Positions 36,027-44,707 of a stretch of 64,000 nucleotides of DNA are shown here, piece by piece (the stretch's first letter is position 1; each line of letters begins with the position of its first letter). The DNA comes from Chromobacterium haemolyticum DSM 19808 (GTDB taxonomy: Bacteria > Pseudomonadota > Gammaproteobacteria > Burkholderiales > Chromobacteriaceae): positions 1 to 64,000 of the forward strand of contig NZ_JONK01000018.1 of assembly GCF_000711885.1 (NCBI RefSeq), written 5' to 3'. The notes under the pieces are model-generated. The model worked only from the letters and a program-made list of their open reading frames with translations, ran no database searches and was not told the origin of the DNA. A program made the position numbers and the translations under genes.

Positions 36027-37106
36027 ATGGAGGGTAGCCGCTGGCGGTCATGGCGCATTCTGTTGACGCCGTATTATCTGAACCTGTATGCCCGGCAGGC
36101 GCATGTGCTGCGAGTGGCCGCGGCGTTTCTGGTTGGGCTCGGCTTGAACCTGTTGTTCGAGATACCCCACGGCAGCTGGATGCTGGTGACCATCCTGATC
36201 GTGCTGGGCAGCGTGCCGCATTGGGGCGGGGTGAGGCGCAAGGCCTTGCAGCGCATGGGCGGTTCCTTGCTGGGCGCGGCGGCGGGCCTGGTGGCGATGG
36301 CCTTGTACCGCCACTCCCCGCTGTCTTGCTATGCGTGGATGACGGCGCTGGTGATGCTCAGCGCCTGGTTCGCGCTGGGCAAGGGCGAGTATTTGGCGCT
36401 GCTGGTGGGGCTGACCATGGTGATCGTGGCCGGTTTAGGCAACGAGCCGGTTGAGGCCGCGCTGTGGCGCAGCTTCAATGTGCTGGCCGGATCTGTGCTG
36501 GGCTTGGTGGCCGCCGGGCTGTTTCCATTGCGGGCGATAGACAGCTGGCGTTTCTTGCTGGCGGACAATTTGCGCGAAGCGGCCACCCTGTACAGCAAAA
36601 TCGCACGGCGGCGCGAGGTGGACGCCGGGCTGGCGCTGGAGCGTTTTAATAGCCGTTTGATCCGCATGCGCGCGCTGGTCGCGGCGGCGGTGCAGGAATC
36701 CGGCTTGTCCGGGGGCCGTTTTGACGCCATCCAGCGGCGGCAACGCGCCCTGTGCAGCCTGCTGGACCGGATGAGCGAGGTCGCCCAGGACACGCCGGCC
36801 TTGACCGACGGCGCGGAGTCGCGCCGCGCCATTGTTCGCACGCTGATGCGCGCGGCTCACGGGATGCGCTTCAACCAGCCGGGAATGCTGGCGGAGACGC
36901 TGGAGGAGGCCGTGAGCCCGCTGGCGCTGGACAAGCCTTCGTATTGCCACTGGCTGACCGCGGAGTTCAATCTGGTTGCCGAGCATTTGCGCGAAGACTT
37001 GGCGCTGCTGCTGCCCAGCTTGATGCAGGTGCCGCCGCCCAGCCGCGGGGTGCTGCTGATGGTGTGGCGCTGGCTGAGCAGCGCCAGTCAAGGACGCGGC
37101 CGATAG
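36027..37106 (+). CDS. FUSC-family membrane protein (putative aromatic acid exporter)
   Basis: A 359-residue protein with an N-terminal block of about six hydrophobic segments (30-170: AAFLVGLGLNLLFEIPHGSWMLVTILIVLG and following) containing the FUSC-type HGSWMLVTILIVLG...RRKALQRMGGSLLGAAAG pattern, and a C-terminal cytoplasmic helical domain (about 180-350). Half-size members of this family export aromatic carboxylic acids in some species; the substrate here is unknown. It starts 3 bases after dtd and is co-transcribed with it. Confidence 0.78.
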   Translation: MEGSRWRSWRILLTPYYLNLYARQAHVLRVAAAFLVGLGLNLLFEIPHGSWMLVTILIVLGSVPHWGGVRRKALQRMGGSLLGAAAGLVAMALYRHSPLSCYAWMTALVMLSAWFALGKGEYLALLVGLTMVIVAGLGNEPVEAALWRSFNVLAGSVLGLVAAGLFPLRAIDSWRFLLADNLREAATLYSKIARRREVDAGLALERFNSRLIRMRALVAAAVQESGLSGGRFDAIQRRQRALCSLLDRMSEVAQDTPALTDGAESRRAIVRTLMRAAHGMRFNQPGMLAETLEEAVSPLALDKPSYCHWLTAEFNLVAEHLREDLALLLPSLMQVPPPSRGVLLMVWRWLSSASQGRGR

Positions 37107-37117
37107 TGGCGGACATG

Positions 37118-37149
37118 AAAAAAGCCAGGGCTTGCTCTGGCTTTTTTTT
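37118..37149 (+). terminator. rho-independent terminator after FUSC gene
   Basis: AAAAAGCCAG, with inner GC pairs, pairs with CTGGCTTTTTTT. Confidence 0.9.
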
Positions 37150-37168
37150 GGGGGGAGTTAGTACTTAG

Positions 37169-37309
37169 AACCTGTTCAAAGTCTGCTGCGCGTCGGCGAT
37201 ACGGCGTTAAAACAAGCTCAAAATGCTGATGTACCACTCGTAAATTCCGTTTTTCGCTCGTTTTCGCATTGTCTTGTCTCGCTCTTGCTCGCGAGACTTT
37301 GAACAAGCT
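37169..37309. repeat. interspersed 3'-flank repeat, copy C (complete)
   Basis: 141 bp, inverted relative to copy A. Terminal repeats AACCTGTTCAAAGTCT (37169-37184) and AGACTTTGAACAAGCT (37294-37309). The inner CTGCGCGTCGGCGATACGGCG matches copy A on the other strand. It ends 1 base before the mltD stop codon. Confidence 0.85.
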
Positions 37310-37310
37310 C

Positions 37311-39131
37311 TTACAGGCCCTGGATACGCACTTTCTGGCCTGGTTGCAGCCGGGTTAACTGGCGGGAATCGTTCCAGCGCTGGATATCGTTGTGGTTGAC
37401 GCCAAAGCGGCGGGCGATGCTGAACAGGGTGTCGCCGCGTTGCACCACGTATTCGGCCGGCACGCTGCCGGTGGCGCGCTGGTTGATCTGCAGGCTGCTG
37501 ACTTTGAGCAAGGCGTCTTGCTGCGCCTGGCTGGCCCGGTTGTCCGCCAGCAGCGTTACGCTCTTGTCCATGGTCTTGTTGACGTTCAACACCTGGCCCA
37601 CCAGAACGGTGTTGGAGTCCAGCTGGTTGGCCGCTTTCAAATCGTCCAGGCCGAGGTTGAAGCGACGGGCGATGCTGTACAGGGTGTCGCCTGCGGCCAC
37701 GGTGTAATTGCCGTCGGCGTCCGCCAGGGCCGCAGCCGTTGCCGCGGGAGCCGTCGCTACGAGGACGGCTTTGGCCTGCGTCGGCGTCGTTTCCGGCGCG
37801 GCGGCCAGGGCGGGAGCGGGCTGGGCGCTCGCTTGCGGCGCCTGGGCCAGCGCAACCGGTGTGCTTGGCTGGACGGCTTGGGTCGAGGCGACCATCACCG
37901 CCGGCGCCGCGCGCGGCGGCGTTTCCGCCTGCGCCAACAGGGTGGCGCTGTCGCCGCTTTCCGGCAAGGCGGTATCGGTGGCGTCCAGCGGACGGATATC
38001 GCGCTGATCCTTGCTCATCGCCACCAGCACCGGCTGACCGGCCTTGAGCGAAGTGCTGCTCAGATTGTTGGCGCTCATCAGCTGGCCGGCGCTCATGCCG
38101 TGCTCGCTGGCGATCAGGCTGACGTTGGCGTCCGCGGGCGGAGTGTAGACTTCCCAGGTGAGCAGCGGCTTGTCCCACTTGGCCAGGTTGGCCTGGAACT
38201 TGTCGGCCTTGGCAGCCGGGATCAGCATCTGACGGCCGTTTTTGTGCGCGTATACCGGCAGGTTAAAGGCCGGATTCAGTTCTTTGAATTCGCTGATGGA
38301 CATGCCGGCCAGCTTGGCGGCGATGTCGATGTTCATGTGCTTGCCGGTGGAAACCGCAACGAAGTAAGGCTTGTTGGGGAATTTGTCCAGGCGCACGCCG
38401 AACTTGGCCGGATCGTTGAGAATGTTGCGCACCGCCAGCAACTTGGGCGCGTAGTTGCGCGTTTCGTTGGGCATGCGGATATTTTCGTAAGTCACTTCCT
38501 GGCCGCTGGCCTGCAGCCGGGCGATGGCGCGGGAGACGTTGCCCTCGCCCCAGTTGTAGGCGGCCAGCGCGATGTTCCAGTCGCCAAACTGCCCATACAG
38601 GTTTTCCAGATAGTCCAGCGCTGCGCGGGTGGCTTCCATCACGTCGCGGCGGCCGTCGTACCACCAAGTCTGTTCCAGTCCGTAGTGGCGACCGGTGGCC
38701 GGCATGAACTGCCACAGGCCGGAGGCGCCGACATGGGATTTCGCGGTGGGAACGAAGGCGCTTTCCACCAGCGGCAACAGCGCCAGCTCGGTGGGCATGC
38801 CGCGGCGCTCCACTTCGTTCATGATGTGAAACAGATATTTTCTACTGCGGTCCAGCGTGCGGCGGAAGTATTCCGGCTTGCTGGCATAAAAGCGTTCCTG
38901 GCGGCGCACGATCTCCGCGTTCACTTCCGGCAGTTGGAAGCCTTCGCGCGCGCGTTCCCAAACGTTGTCGCCGTTGCGAAGCAGGCTGGAGTTCAGCAGC
39001 ATCATGTCCAGGCCGGCGGCCAGGCCCTCGTCCACGCCGACGGATTGGCGAAACGCCCCGTCCGCGTGCGCGGCGGAGGCAAATAAAAAAACAAATGACA
39101 GCGAAAGTGCCAACGGGGTGAAGCGATTCAT
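37311..39131 (-). CDS. mltD: membrane-bound lytic murein transglycosylase D
   Basis: Cleaves peptidoglycan glycan strands, leaving 1,6-anhydro ends. The 606-residue protein has a signal peptide (MNRFTPLALSLSFVFLFASAAHA) without a lipobox, an SLT family 1D catalytic domain with Glu123 in LLPLVESAF followed by GASGLWQFMPATGRHYGL and ALAAYNWGEGNVSRAI, a linker, and LysM modules: one weak (about 325-380) and two clear near the end (YTVAAGDTLYSIARRFNLG and YVVQRGDTLFSIARRFGV). An Ala/Pro-rich stretch separates catalytic and LysM parts. Without a lipobox, membrane anchoring is less certain than in E. coli MltD. Confidence 0.94.
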   Translation of the reverse strand: MNRFTPLALSLSFVFLFASAAHADGAFRQSVGVDEGLAAGLDMMLLNSSLLRNGDNVWERAREGFQLPEVNAEIVRRQERFYASKPEYFRRTLDRSRKYLFHIMNEVERRGMPTELALLPLVESAFVPTAKSHVGASGLWQFMPATGRHYGLEQTWWYDGRRDVMEATRAALDYLENLYGQFGDWNIALAAYNWGEGNVSRAIARLQASGQEVTYENIRMPNETRNYAPKLLAVRNILNDPAKFGVRLDKFPNKPYFVAVSTGKHMNIDIAAKLAGMSISEFKELNPAFNLPVYAHKNGRQMLIPAAKADKFQANLAKWDKPLLTWEVYTPPADANVSLIASEHGMSAGQLMSANNLSSTSLKAGQPVLVAMSKDQRDIRPLDATDTALPESGDSATLLAQAETPPRAAPAVMVASTQAVQPSTPVALAQAPQASAQPAPALAAAPETTPTQAKAVLVATAPAATAAALADADGNYTVAAGDTLYSIARRFNLGLDDLKAANQLDSNTVLVGQVLNVNKTMDKSVTLLADNRASQAQQDALLKVSSLQINQRATGSVPAEYVVQRGDTLFSIARRFGVNHNDIQRWNDSRQLTRLQPGQKVRIQGL

Positions 39132-39304
39132 TTGGCGGGCCCGGAATTCTGATTTCGGCTGATGCTAAACAGCCAACATAGGGGTGTCAACCAAAAAACC
39201 AAATAACTTCATGTGCTTTGCTGACATATAGGCCATACAGACTGTCCTGTGCCAGTTATTTTTAACAGTGGCGATCAGGATATAGTTTCTTGTCATGGTT
39301 TCAG

Positions 39305-39446
39305 CGTTTGCTCACGGAGCTCAGCGCGCCGGCGATACGGCCTTGAAAACGCCTTTGAAGGGCTGAGGAACGGAGATGGGTCTTCCGTTTTTCCCGTCTT
39401 TTTCGCCTTGTTTCGCTGTAACTTGCGAGCTCATGAACAAATTCCT
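39305..39446. repeat. interspersed 3'-flank repeat, copy D (diverged)
   Basis: About 142 bp in the same orientation as copy C: GCGCGCCGGCGATACGGCCTTGAAAACGCC at the left end by position 39325-39352, TTTTTCGCCTTGTTTCGCTGTAA in the middle, and GAGCTCATGAACAAATTC at the right end. Terminal repeats are degenerate. It reaches the gloB stop codon and fills the gap between mltD and gloB, which otherwise holds only the AT-rich mltD upstream region. Confidence 0.65.
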
Positions 39447-40201
39447 CAGAAGCGATTTTTCCACTCGCGCAACGCGGCAAAGACTTCGACAACCTCATCA
39501 AGAGCTTGGCCGCTCCAGTGCGCGGCGGACTGGCGCACCGCAGGCTCATGCGCGCGCAGGAAAGGGTTGCTGGCGCGCTCCAGACTGATGGTGGAGGGCA
39601 GGGTGGGCAGATTCTGTTCGCGCAGCTTCAGGTCCCGGCTCATGCGGATGGCTAGCACAGGATTGCCAGGCTCCACCGTCAGCGCGAAGCGTAGATTGGC
39701 CAAGGTGTACTCATGAGCCGGGTAGACCTTGGTGGCGTTCGGCAGCGCGGCTAGCTTGGCCAGCGAATCATGCATTTGCCGCGGCGTGCCTTCGAACAGT
39801 CGGCCACAGCCGGCGCCGAACAGTGTATCGCCGCAAAACAGCGCGTCGTCGATCACATAGGCCAGGTGGTTCAGCGTGTGGCCCGGAACTTCCAGCACCA
39901 AGGCCGCGCCGAAGGAGAGCTCGACGCGAGCTCCGTCCATCACCGGGCGAGAGACCAAGGCGATGTCGGCCGGGCCGTAGACGGGGGCGTCCGGCCAGCG
40001 CGCGGACAGCTCGGCCACGCCGCCGATATGGTCGGCGTGGTGGTGGGTGAGCAGAACGGCTTCCAGCTGAAGCCCTTCCCGCTCAAGGAAGGAGAAGACC
40101 GGCGCGGCCTCGCCCGGGTCCACCACGACAGCGCGGCCGCTGTGATGCAAAACCCAGATATAATTATCATTAAATGAATTTATTGCTTTAATTTCAATCA
40201 C
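39446..40201 (-). CDS. gloB: hydroxyacylglutathione hydrolase (glyoxalase II), 5' end supplied by the integrated element
   Basis: Hydrolyses S-lactoylglutathione in methylglyoxal detoxification. The 251-residue metallo-beta-lactamase-fold enzyme has THHHADHIGG (52-61), the GHTLNHLAYV and CGDTLF metal ligands and a C-terminal glutathione-binding domain. The first 11-12 codons (VIEIKAINSFN) are very AT-rich, start at GTG and precede the conserved DNYIW. The original start, MPAKFTVSPVGAFT before DNYI, lies 10.4 kb away at 50583-50639. The element therefore cut gloB and restored the frame with its own sequence. TGGGG 5 bases before the GTG is the only ribosome site seen; an in-frame stop directly precedes the GTG. 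Confidence 0.9.
   Translation of the reverse strand: MIEIKAINSFNDNYIWVLHHSGRAVVVDPGEAAPVFSFLEREGLQLEAVLLTHHHADHIGGVAELSARWPDAPVYGPADIALVSRPVMDGARVELSFGAALVLEVPGHTLNHLAYVIDDALFCGDTLFGAGCGRLFEGTPRQMHDSLAKLAALPNATKVYPAHEYTLANLRFALTVEPGNPVLAIRMSRDLKLREQNLPTLPSTISLERASNPFLRAHEPAVRQSAAHWSGQALDEVVEVFAALREWKNRF
40155..40169. other. attachment site (left), att core in gloB
   Basis: CAGATATAATTATCA. The same core with one change (CAGATATAATTGTCA) lies at 50584-50598. It encodes the DNYI-W part of gloB on the minus strand. It marks the left boundary of the integrated element. Confidence 0.85.
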
Positions 40202-40328
40202 TTAAACCCCAGGCGGATGAGCAATGTACTACGATTGATAATACTATTTTGAACACCGTTTCCGGCAGTAAAGGCAGCTCTTAGACTGTACCAAAACAGA
40301 TACATAGCTGCCTATTTATTAATCAATT

Positions 40329-40901
40329 CTACACTTTCAGATACCGACAAATGGTTGCTTTACTCAGCCCGGTTTCCTCTTCAATCTGCCGCAACGTCTT
40401 GCCATCAGCCTTCAATGCCTTGATCACATCAGGGCTTCCCGCCTTGCCACGTCCCAAACTGGTCTTGCCTCTGTGGGTCTTGCCGGTTACCTCCAGTGCC
40501 TTGCGTGCTGCATCCCTGCCAGCCTCGCAACGGGCGTTAATGCGCTGACGCTCCATGTCAGCCACTTGAGCCAGCACAGTAAGAATCAGGTCGCCTACGC
40601 CTTTGGAGATGATGCCAAGGCCGTGAATATGTACCTCTACGCCTTTGTCTCTCAGGGCTTGAACGGTTAGCTGCACGTCAATCGCATCACGTCCAAGACG
40701 GTCAACAGCGTATACGTGCAGAGAGTCACCTTCCCGTATGAAGTCCAGTAGAGCGCGAAAGCCTTGGCGGTTTTTTGCCACGACTGAACCAGATACACCT
40801 TCATCCATGAATTCCCGTTCGAAGTTGCCTTCAAGAGCGTTGCGCTGGGCCTCGACGGATTGATCAAGGGTAGATACGCGGTAGTAAGCGATACGTGCCA
40901 T
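40329..40901 (-). CDS. serine recombinase (resolvase/invertase family)
   Basis: A 190-residue small serine recombinase. The N-terminal catalytic domain has MARIAYYRVSTLDQS with nucleophile Ser10, DEGVSG, VYAVDRLGRD and LTVLAQVADMERQRI; the C-terminal helix-turn-helix is KTLRQIEEETGLSKATICRYL. Such enzymes resolve cointegrates or invert DNA. The gene's upstream region holds repeated TGTCTCA/TGAGACA motifs consistent with its own res site. The start at 40901 is chosen for AGGGAAAC upstream and the family N-terminus. Confidence 0.93.
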   Translation of the reverse strand: MARIAYYRVSTLDQSVEAQRNALEGNFEREFMDEGVSGSVVAKNRQGFRALLDFIREGDSLHVYAVDRLGRDAIDVQLTVQALRDKGVEVHIHGLGIISKGVGDLILTVLAQVADMERQRINARCEAGRDAARKALEVTGKTHRGKTSLGRGKAGSPDVIKALKADGKTLRQIEEETGLSKATICRYLKV

Positions 40902-40932
40902 GCTGGTGTTTCCCTGCAGTCTCAGTAGATAG

Positions 40933-41033
40933 TGTCTCACAAAATAGCACTCTCACAATAGACATTCAATATCTTTTGAGACAACGAGTGGGGGTATTAT
41001 GGCTAGTCTCATAACCTACAAGTTTTGAGACAG
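40933..41033. promoter_or_regulatory. res-like recombination region
   Basis: Four related half-sites: TGTCTCACAAAA (40933-40944), TTTTGAGACA (40974-40983), TAGTCTCATAAC (41004-41015) and GTTTTGAGACAG (41022-41033). The last two form an inverted pair spanning 30 bp, the size of a resolvase crossover site. It lies immediately upstream of the serine recombinase gene. Confidence 0.6.
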
Positions 41034-41260
41034 GCGTAAAGGCTGAACAACCGGTGCTGGAGTGGGTACAAGACAGGCTTCTGGCGGTGACACTGCACTT
41101 GGCTGCCTTCCAGCCCTATGAGGCCATGCAGCGGCCCTGTATTGCAGGAAAGGCCTGCGACGATCCTTCCAGACGGCCCATGGGGGGGCGCAGGCTTCAA
41201 GATATCTCAGATGCCCATTTAAATTTTTGCCATACTTATAGACTGTTCGCATTATGATAA

Positions 41261-41773
41261 ATGGATAATTTCAGCTTCAAGCTCATGCATCACTGGATGG
41301 CTCTTCAAGGCGATACGCCTGATAACGGCTCTCCTTATCATTTCCTTAATCGCCCTCATACTTACCCCTACAGCCACACTTGCACTTCGGCCTTGGAGTG
41401 TTTTGATATTCCTGCGCACTGCCGCTCTCGCTACTTGGCGGTCGAGCACATCCCAATCTTCTTGCGGGACATGAACTATTATGGGGTGAGCAACCTCGAT
41501 CTTAGACGGCTCAGAAAAGCTGAAAAGCACTGCCGCAAGTCCCATGAGATATCCCCCAGAGCAATTATCCTTCTCCTTCCCGACGAAGACCCTGAAATAG
41601 CCCTCCAAAGCTTCAATGCCCCGATCGACAAAAGGCTAATAGAAGAGCCTGAAGCACCGATACTGGTGTTTGCCGGCTATACAGTCTCCGAAAAGGGCCG
41701 GGATGTCTTAGCACGCCACAGAAGCCGGAAGGTTTTACCTGAAACTATCTCCCACCTTCACGCTAACTCGTGA
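41261..41773 (+). CDS. hypothetical protein
   Basis: A 170-residue soluble protein of no recognised family, rich in His, Arg and Leu (NLDLRRLRKAEKHCRKSHEIS, then ILLLPDEDPEIALQSF and APILVFAGYTVSEKGRDVLARH). No clear ribosome site. The opposite strand (41252-41608) is also open, but starts only at TTG; the plus-strand frame is longer with an ATG start, so I prefer it. It lies between the recombinase and a second small gene of the element. Confidence 0.45.
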   Translation: MDNFSFKLMHHWMALQGDTPDNGSPYHFLNRPHTYPYSHTCTSALECFDIPAHCRSRYLAVEHIPIFLRDMNYYGVSNLDLRRLRKAEKHCRKSHEISPRAIILLLPDEDPEIALQSFNAPIDKRLIEEPEAPILVFAGYTVSEKGRDVLARHRSRKVLPETISHLHANS

Positions 41774-41864
41774 TAATTTATTGAAACAGTAAGAATGGGA
41801 ACTTATCAATAGGTACTCACCCCCACTTCTTAGCGCACCAACTACGGCCCCACGGAGGTCAGTC

Positions 41865-42101
41865 ATGGAAGACCGAAAAACGTATCAAGATGGCATTCGC
41901 TATAGCGTAACCAGGCAGGGCGAGTACATCGGCTACATTCTGGATGGCGTTCATTTATCCTCAGATGGGAAGGCTATCGGAGAGATTCATAATGAATGGT
42001 ACCTAGTAGACGGTAAGCGGGTGGGAGGCATAGTAACAGGAGACACAATCCTTCGAAGGGACGGTGCACACTACAAGGTCGTCAAGCAGGAAATCGCCTA
42101 G
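41865..42101 (+). CDS. small hypothetical protein
   Basis: A 78-residue acidic/basic mixed protein built of short strands (YSVTRQGEYIGYILDGVHLSS, GEIHNEWYLVDGKRVGGIVTGDTIL). A strong GGAGGTC lies 5 bases before the ATG, supporting expression. The family is unknown; the strand pattern suggests a small beta-barrel. Confidence 0.6.
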   Translation: MEDRKTYQDGIRYSVTRQGEYIGYILDGVHLSSDGKAIGEIHNEWYLVDGKRVGGIVTGDTILRRDGAHYKVVKQEIA

Positions 42102-42508
42102 CCTTCACGACTTAGACGTCCTAACCGCCTTGCTCCGCCAAGCTGCCACAACGGCCTGCATGGCATTCACACCCCAGAGACCGTGCCCACACCGCCACAA
42201 AAACCAGAGCAGTCTTGGATTGCTAGGCTCAGCCACTTATCGCTCTTACCGCCATGTCAAGCAGACCTCACGGCTTCAAGCGCTCGTCAGGTATCGCGCT
42301 GGTGCTTGTGGGAAATCTGTAGATTAGACCGCTAGGCCCGTCGTTAAAACGATTAGAGATACCCAGCATTCAATAATTACACAATACTTTTAAAATCTAT
42401 TATAACACCTGACTAAGCGAAACCATCTAAAAAGCTTTGAAGCATATAAATAAAACCGCCCCACCTTAATGGCGATTAAGATAAACTGACCAACCAAGGA
42501 GAAATTTT
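42102..42508. other. 407-bp gap upstream of secreted-protein gene
   Basis: No gene is supported. The right half is AT-rich and has a promoter-like pair, TTACAC (42377-42382) and TATAAC (42401-42406), 18 bases apart, about 100 bases before the secreted-protein gene. Confidence 0.45.
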
Positions 42509-43564
42509 GTGCGAAAAGTATATTTTATCTTCCTGAGTTTCCTTATCCTCATATCGACGACAGCCAGAGGAGAAAATGTCGGCGCAAATGAAAACTTCTC
42601 AATAAATTCGAATCCCTTCAGGGCGACAGCAAAGATTAACGGCTCCACCATCGATTCACTTTCACTCACTCCTGGCCAAGTCGCAGCAATAGGAATAGGA
42701 GCTGGCCAGACGCTTGAGTTGAATTCGGATGTGTCGCCTGTGAGTTGGAATCCGACCTCCACCACCATCTCACCGCTTGTTATTTCAAACACCCCTTCAT
42801 CATGGAAGGCCACCATCCCCTCTTCCGCAGTCGGAAATATTACTTTCCATATTACTTCCACACAGAACGCAACAAAAACTGCAACACTCACCGTTTACAT
42901 AGCTCCGCCCACCAAAGTCTCTGACCACGGGGCCGTTGAATTTATTGGGTTTGATACCTCTGCAACGCAAATAGTATCACTGCAGACAACATTAACAGTC
43001 CCCATCAAACCGCCCGCATCTGGCACACTCTTTCTATGGCCCGGAATTCAACCTTTGGGGGCTAACTATCTACCAATCGACAATGGCGTTTTACAACCAG
43101 TCTTAACCTGGGGGCCATCTTGCGCACCAGGAAAGCAACCACGTACTTATTCAACATGGTGGGTTTCGGCGCAATATGTGAACACAGTTGGAAAGCATCC
43201 AGGGTATACGGACTGCCACGGCGGGCCAATCATGCCTGTTAACGTGGGAGACCAGTTGAAAATGTCGATGATCCTGCGCGGAACAACGTGGCATCAGACA
43301 GTCACAGACATCCAAACAGGCCGCTCCGTAAGCTTTAAAATTGACATGAAAAAGCAGGCTCAAAACCGTGCAATTTTTATAATCGAAGGATGGTCACAGC
43401 AATCAATTGAAGATGTTATATTTACAAACACAACGATCACCTTCACCCCCGCAGCCCCTCTGAGTTGTATTGCAAAAAATCAAGGGAGAAATGTCACAGT
43501 ATCAATCCCACGCATATCTTCTGACGGGACACAATGTTCAATCTCTAAAATCATACTTCGATAA
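42509..43564 (+). CDS. secreted protein of unknown function
   Basis: A 351-residue exported protein. Signal peptide: RKVYFIFLSFLILISTTARG. An N-terminal Ser/Thr-rich beta region (about 25-130, Ig-like in texture) is followed by a domain (about 140-310) with LFLWPGIQPLGANY, GVLQPVLTWGPSCAPGKQ, YSTWWVSAQYVN and GDQLKMSMIL, which recalls secreted fungal and G1-peptidase-like beta-sandwich proteins. Cys residues are paired late in the protein. It starts at GTG with AAGGAG 7 bases upstream. It is AT-rich compared with the host. Catalytic residues cannot be assigned; a lectin or inhibitor role is equally possible. Confidence 0.75.
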   Translation: MRKVYFIFLSFLILISTTARGENVGANENFSINSNPFRATAKINGSTIDSLSLTPGQVAAIGIGAGQTLELNSDVSPVSWNPTSTTISPLVISNTPSSWKATIPSSAVGNITFHITSTQNATKTATLTVYIAPPTKVSDHGAVEFIGFDTSATQIVSLQTTLTVPIKPPASGTLFLWPGIQPLGANYLPIDNGVLQPVLTWGPSCAPGKQPRTYSTWWVSAQYVNTVGKHPGYTDCHGGPIMPVNVGDQLKMSMILRGTTWHQTVTDIQTGRSVSFKIDMKKQAQNRAIFIIEGWSQQSIEDVIFTNTTITFTPAAPLSCIAKNQGRNVTVSIPRISSDGTQCSISKIILR

Positions 43565-44086
43565 GGCTCAATTGCAGCCCCCCCCCCTAAGAGAGTAGCG
43601 GCACAACCAAGCCCATTTCCATTCTAGAAAATTCTAACTAATTTTCATTGACTTGAGCGATATTAATTCAACCAAGAAGTCTCGCCACACTTGAGCAAGA
43701 AGACCAATCAATGCCTTTTAAATCTTGAAATGGAAAATATCCATGTGCAAGCGAAAATATACATGAACAGGAAACAACAATCAGCAACCTGCTTTCCATT
43801 TTCATACGGTACATTTAAGAATATTCCCAAGAGACAAGCTCAGCCCGTTTATGGCCTAATGTTGATGCGGTGATTTCTCCATCTTCGCAGGTCTTCAGCC
43901 TGTCTTAATGACTTAGCGGTCACTGAGACAGGCCTTTTTTTGGCCTTCGAAATACAAGTGTTGATTACCTCAGCCGCATCCAAGGCCAGTCAAGACTCCA
44001 CAGCTTCAAGTAGTTGCTTTCATGAGCCATCAGCCAATGAAACTCTTCAACTTTCATCTGGCAATCTGAACCTTCGGGTTCTTCTA
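43565..44086. other. 522-bp gap
   Basis: AT-rich. It holds a terminator at 43898-43941. A 60-codon frame at 43691-43873 has no ribosome site and is not called. Nothing else is supported. Confidence 0.45.
43898..43941 (+). terminator. rho-independent terminator in the element
   Basis: GCCTGTCT pairs with AGACAGGC around a 20-base loop that can itself fold (TGAC/GTCA), followed by CTTTTTTT. It is 330 bases past the secreted-protein gene, so it may end a longer leader or an unseen small RNA. Confidence 0.7.
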
Positions 44087-44707
44087 TTAGGCCCCATCGG
44101 CAATATCCTTCCACGTCAGATTGGCACGATTCCGCCGCAGCTTTGCATTTAGTTTCTGGCTTGCATTCGGTGCACCGCCTTTCATGCTACTTAGCGCCTC
44201 TGCACGCGCCTCCTGCTCTTCGGCATGGACTTGTCCTCCTGCACGCTCGACAGCTTGTACGGCTGCGATTGTGAGGTCTTCAATATGGACCTCCTTCACC
44301 TTGTCAGATACAGCAATGCCGTAAGTCTGAACTTCATCGAACTTGCGGATTACTTCAAGGTGAAGCTGCGGAGAAATCCACATGGCGTATGCATACACCA
44401 ACTCCTTGGATACGTATGTACCACCGTTGCGGCCTCGAATGGTGCAGACAGCTTTATTACGGGATTTTCCCGTATTTTCCAACTCACGGATCAACGCAGC
44501 CGTTTCAGGCCGGCGCATGTACTCGTTAATCTCCAAGGTGCGGGAAGATCGTGCATCACCAATAGTCGCAGCCTTCTGCAAATCATTCAGACAGTAGCGT
44601 CCTTCCGCATCTTGACGGATATCGAAGCTACCCAAGGACATGGACGGGCTGGAAGCAGTATTCTGGTTGGCGCAGCTAGCGCTGCTGGCGTTCTTGGTAT
44701 TAGTCAT
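44087..44707 (-). CDS. KilA-N domain protein (1)
   Basis: A 206-residue protein with a central KilA-N DNA-binding domain: GRYCLNDLQKAATIG, SRTLEINEYMRRPET, GTYVSKELVYAYAMWISPQLHLEVIRKFDE (about residues 30-130). The C-terminal 70 residues are charged and helical (VERAGGQVHAEEQEARAEALSSMKGG), ending LRRNRANLTWKDI. KilA-N domains are common in phages and their satellites, often in regulators or host-takeover proteins. AAGGAAATAGACCAA precedes the ATG. Role unknown. Confidence 0.85.
   Translation of the reverse strand: MTNTKNASSASCANQNTASSPSMSLGSFDIRQDAEGRYCLNDLQKAATIGDARSSRTLEINEYMRRPETAALIRELENTGKSRNKAVCTIRGRNGGTYVSKELVYAYAMWISPQLHLEVIRKFDEVQTYGIAVSDKVKEVHIEDLTIAAVQAVERAGGQVHAEEQEARAEALSSMKGGAPNASQKLNAKLRRNRANLTWKDIADGA

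Noticed and set aside
37392-39086. 564-codon open frame on the plus strand
   Set aside because: Lies exactly antisense to mltD, with low-complexity Gly/Arg/Val/His-rich translation typical of high-GC shadow frames.
41252-41608. 118-codon minus-strand frame opposite the hypothetical gene at 41261-41773
   Set aside because: Starts only at TTG without a ribosome site; the plus-strand frame is longer and ATG-started. The choice is not certain.
43691-43873. 60-codon frame in the element
   Set aside because: No ribosome site, no recognisable features, and it lies before a terminator with a long gap.
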